Of a stretch of DNA of 7,017 nucleotides, positions 6,601 to 7,017 are shown in pieces. The notes beneath the pieces are model-generated. The model had not been told where the DNA came from. It saw only the letters and a program-made list of their open reading frames with translations, and did not search any database. Origin of the DNA: CAISOG01 sp044375625 (GTDB taxonomy: Bacteria; Pseudomonadota; Alphaproteobacteria; CAISOG01); contig JBILMH010000054.1 of assembly GCA_044375625.1 (NCBI GenBank), positions 1-7,017 on the forward strand, written 5' to 3'. Within the stretch, counting starts at the first letter, position 1. Each line of letters opens with the position of its first letter. The position numbers were made by a program, and so were the translations under genes.

Positions 6601-6894
6601 ATATCGCCTTGAATAATACGATAAGACCTGTAAAGCAAGGGTTAAGCGTAGGGATAGGCAAAATAATTTGGATAGGCTTGGTATTGCCCGCATTCCTGTC
6701 ATGCTGCGGGTTCGCCAGTTGGACGCATCCTGCCCTCTGATGCTGTGGTGTAAGGCATGAACGACGCGACAATGAACAAGCGCCGTTTAGTCTGTTTATG
6801 GCCTGCGCAAATCTCTTTGTTTTCTTTGTTAAAATTTTTAAAAGAGATTAATTTAAAACAAAAAATATAAAAAACATTGACAGAAAATATTTTT
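6601..6894. other. Intergenic stretch between tRNA-Glu and the IS, no supported gene
   Basis: Nothing here reads as a known gene. It holds the tRNA promoter region and a perfect 6-bp stem (CCCGCA 6688-6693 / TGCGGG 6706-6711, 12-base loop) without a T tail. A 37-codon frame at 6757-6870 (MNDATMNKRRLVCLWPAQIS...) has TAAGG only three bases before its ATG and drifts into AT-rich sequence; I judge it spurious. The last 80 bases are very AT-rich, a favoured kind of target for IS1595-family insertion. A TTGACA at 6877-6882 lies just outside the IS end and could act as a -35 box, though no good -10 follows. Confidence 0.5.
6613..6640 (-). promoter_or_regulatory. Possible promoter of tRNA-Glu
   Basis: On the minus strand, TATTAT (6618-6613) lies 12 bases before the tRNA 5' end, a good -10 position for a short leader. 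CCTTGC (6640-6635), 16 bases upstream of it, is a weak -35 box. Position supports it more than sequence does. Confidence 0.4.
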
Positions 6895-7017
6895 GGGGCT
6901 GTACCAGATAACGCAGGTATGTGTTACTGGATAGGGGATGAGGAAGAGTCGATTAAGCAAGGCGAAGCAGGATAAACTGCTGGAGCATTTTGTGGCGGGG
7001 ACGACGGCGCGGTGTGC
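6895..7017 (+). mobile_element. Left end of an IS1595-family (IS1016-like) insertion sequence
   Basis: The transposase start at 6938 is preceded by GGGGCTGTACCAGATAAC from 6895, which has the GG...GCTGT form I associate with IS1595-family terminal inverted repeats. The boundary at 6895 is inferred. The eight bases before it (ATATTTTT, 6887-6894) would be the left copy of the 8-bp AT-rich target duplication usual for this family. The right end lies beyond the window, so neither the inverted repeat pair nor the duplication can be confirmed here. Confidence 0.7.
6938..7017 (+). CDS. IS1595-family transposase, N-terminal part (cut by window edge)
   Basis: The frame from ATG 6938 reads MRKSRLSKAKQDKLLEHFVA followed by GTTARC and runs off the end after 26 codons. 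This matches the characteristic N-terminus of ISXO2/IS1016-like DDE transposases, in which a basic start leads into a KQxKLxEHFVAGxTAR-type helix region before a zinc-binding or helix-turn-helix segment. A purine-rich AGGGG sits directly against the ATG, with GGATAGG just before it, so initiation may be weak, as is common for transposases. The catalytic domain is outside the window, so whether the element is intact cannot be judged. Confidence 0.8.
   Translation, partial: MRKSRLSKAKQDKLLEHFVAGTTARC

Noticed and set aside
6578..6772. 64-codon minus-strand open frame
   Set aside because: It runs into the intact tRNA-Glu gene and its promoter region, and its product has no recognisable features.
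6757..6870. 37-codon + strand frame with a TAAGG close to its ATG
   Set aside because: The spacing is too short, the end drifts into simple AT-rich sequence, and no family is recognised.

Overview
The window looks like chromosomal DNA of an alphaproteobacterium. The main evidence is the character of the SucA and GreA proteins; the lineage is inferred by recognition, not by a search. The core genes are moderately GC-rich. One stretch (about 5.5-6.3 kb) is clearly AT-richer, and an insertion sequence begins at the right edge. I do not name a genus.

Layout from left to right. Positions 1-177 are pyrimidine-rich with no supported gene. Positions 178-786 (+) encode a hypothetical 202-aa protein. 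It converges on greA (867-1340, -), the transcript-cleavage elongation factor, which has a well-formed sigma70-type promoter (TTGACC-17-TACAAT on the minus strand). Divergent from greA is a GNAT-like acetyltransferase gene (1584-2270, +, with a possible GTG start at 1485). After a 211-bp AT-rich gap that holds an inverted repeat comes complete sucA (2482-5466, +), the 994-aa E1 component of 2-oxoglutarate dehydrogenase.

The usual partner sucB does not follow sucA. Instead there is a run of ten G at the stop codon, then a 22-codon remnant of a HigA/VapI-type antitoxin broken by an apparent one-base frameshift, then an AT-rich orphan gene (5643-6254, +) of unknown function, followed by a probable rho-independent terminator. 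A tRNA-Glu(UUC) gene with encoded CCA (6525-6600) lies on the minus strand. About 290 bp without a recognisable gene follow. The left end of an IS1595-family (IS1016-like) element then begins near 6895, with its transposase starting at 6938 and running off the window.

The housekeeping genes (greA, sucA, tRNA-Glu) do not form one operon; they sit in separate, mostly single-gene units. The interval between sucA and tRNA-Glu, and the IS beyond it, look like a small accessory zone where gene order has been broken by gain and decay. I see no CRISPR array and no clear multi-gene novel system. The best candidates for something undescribed are the AT-rich orphan protein beside the antitoxin remnant and the 202-aa hypothetical protein.
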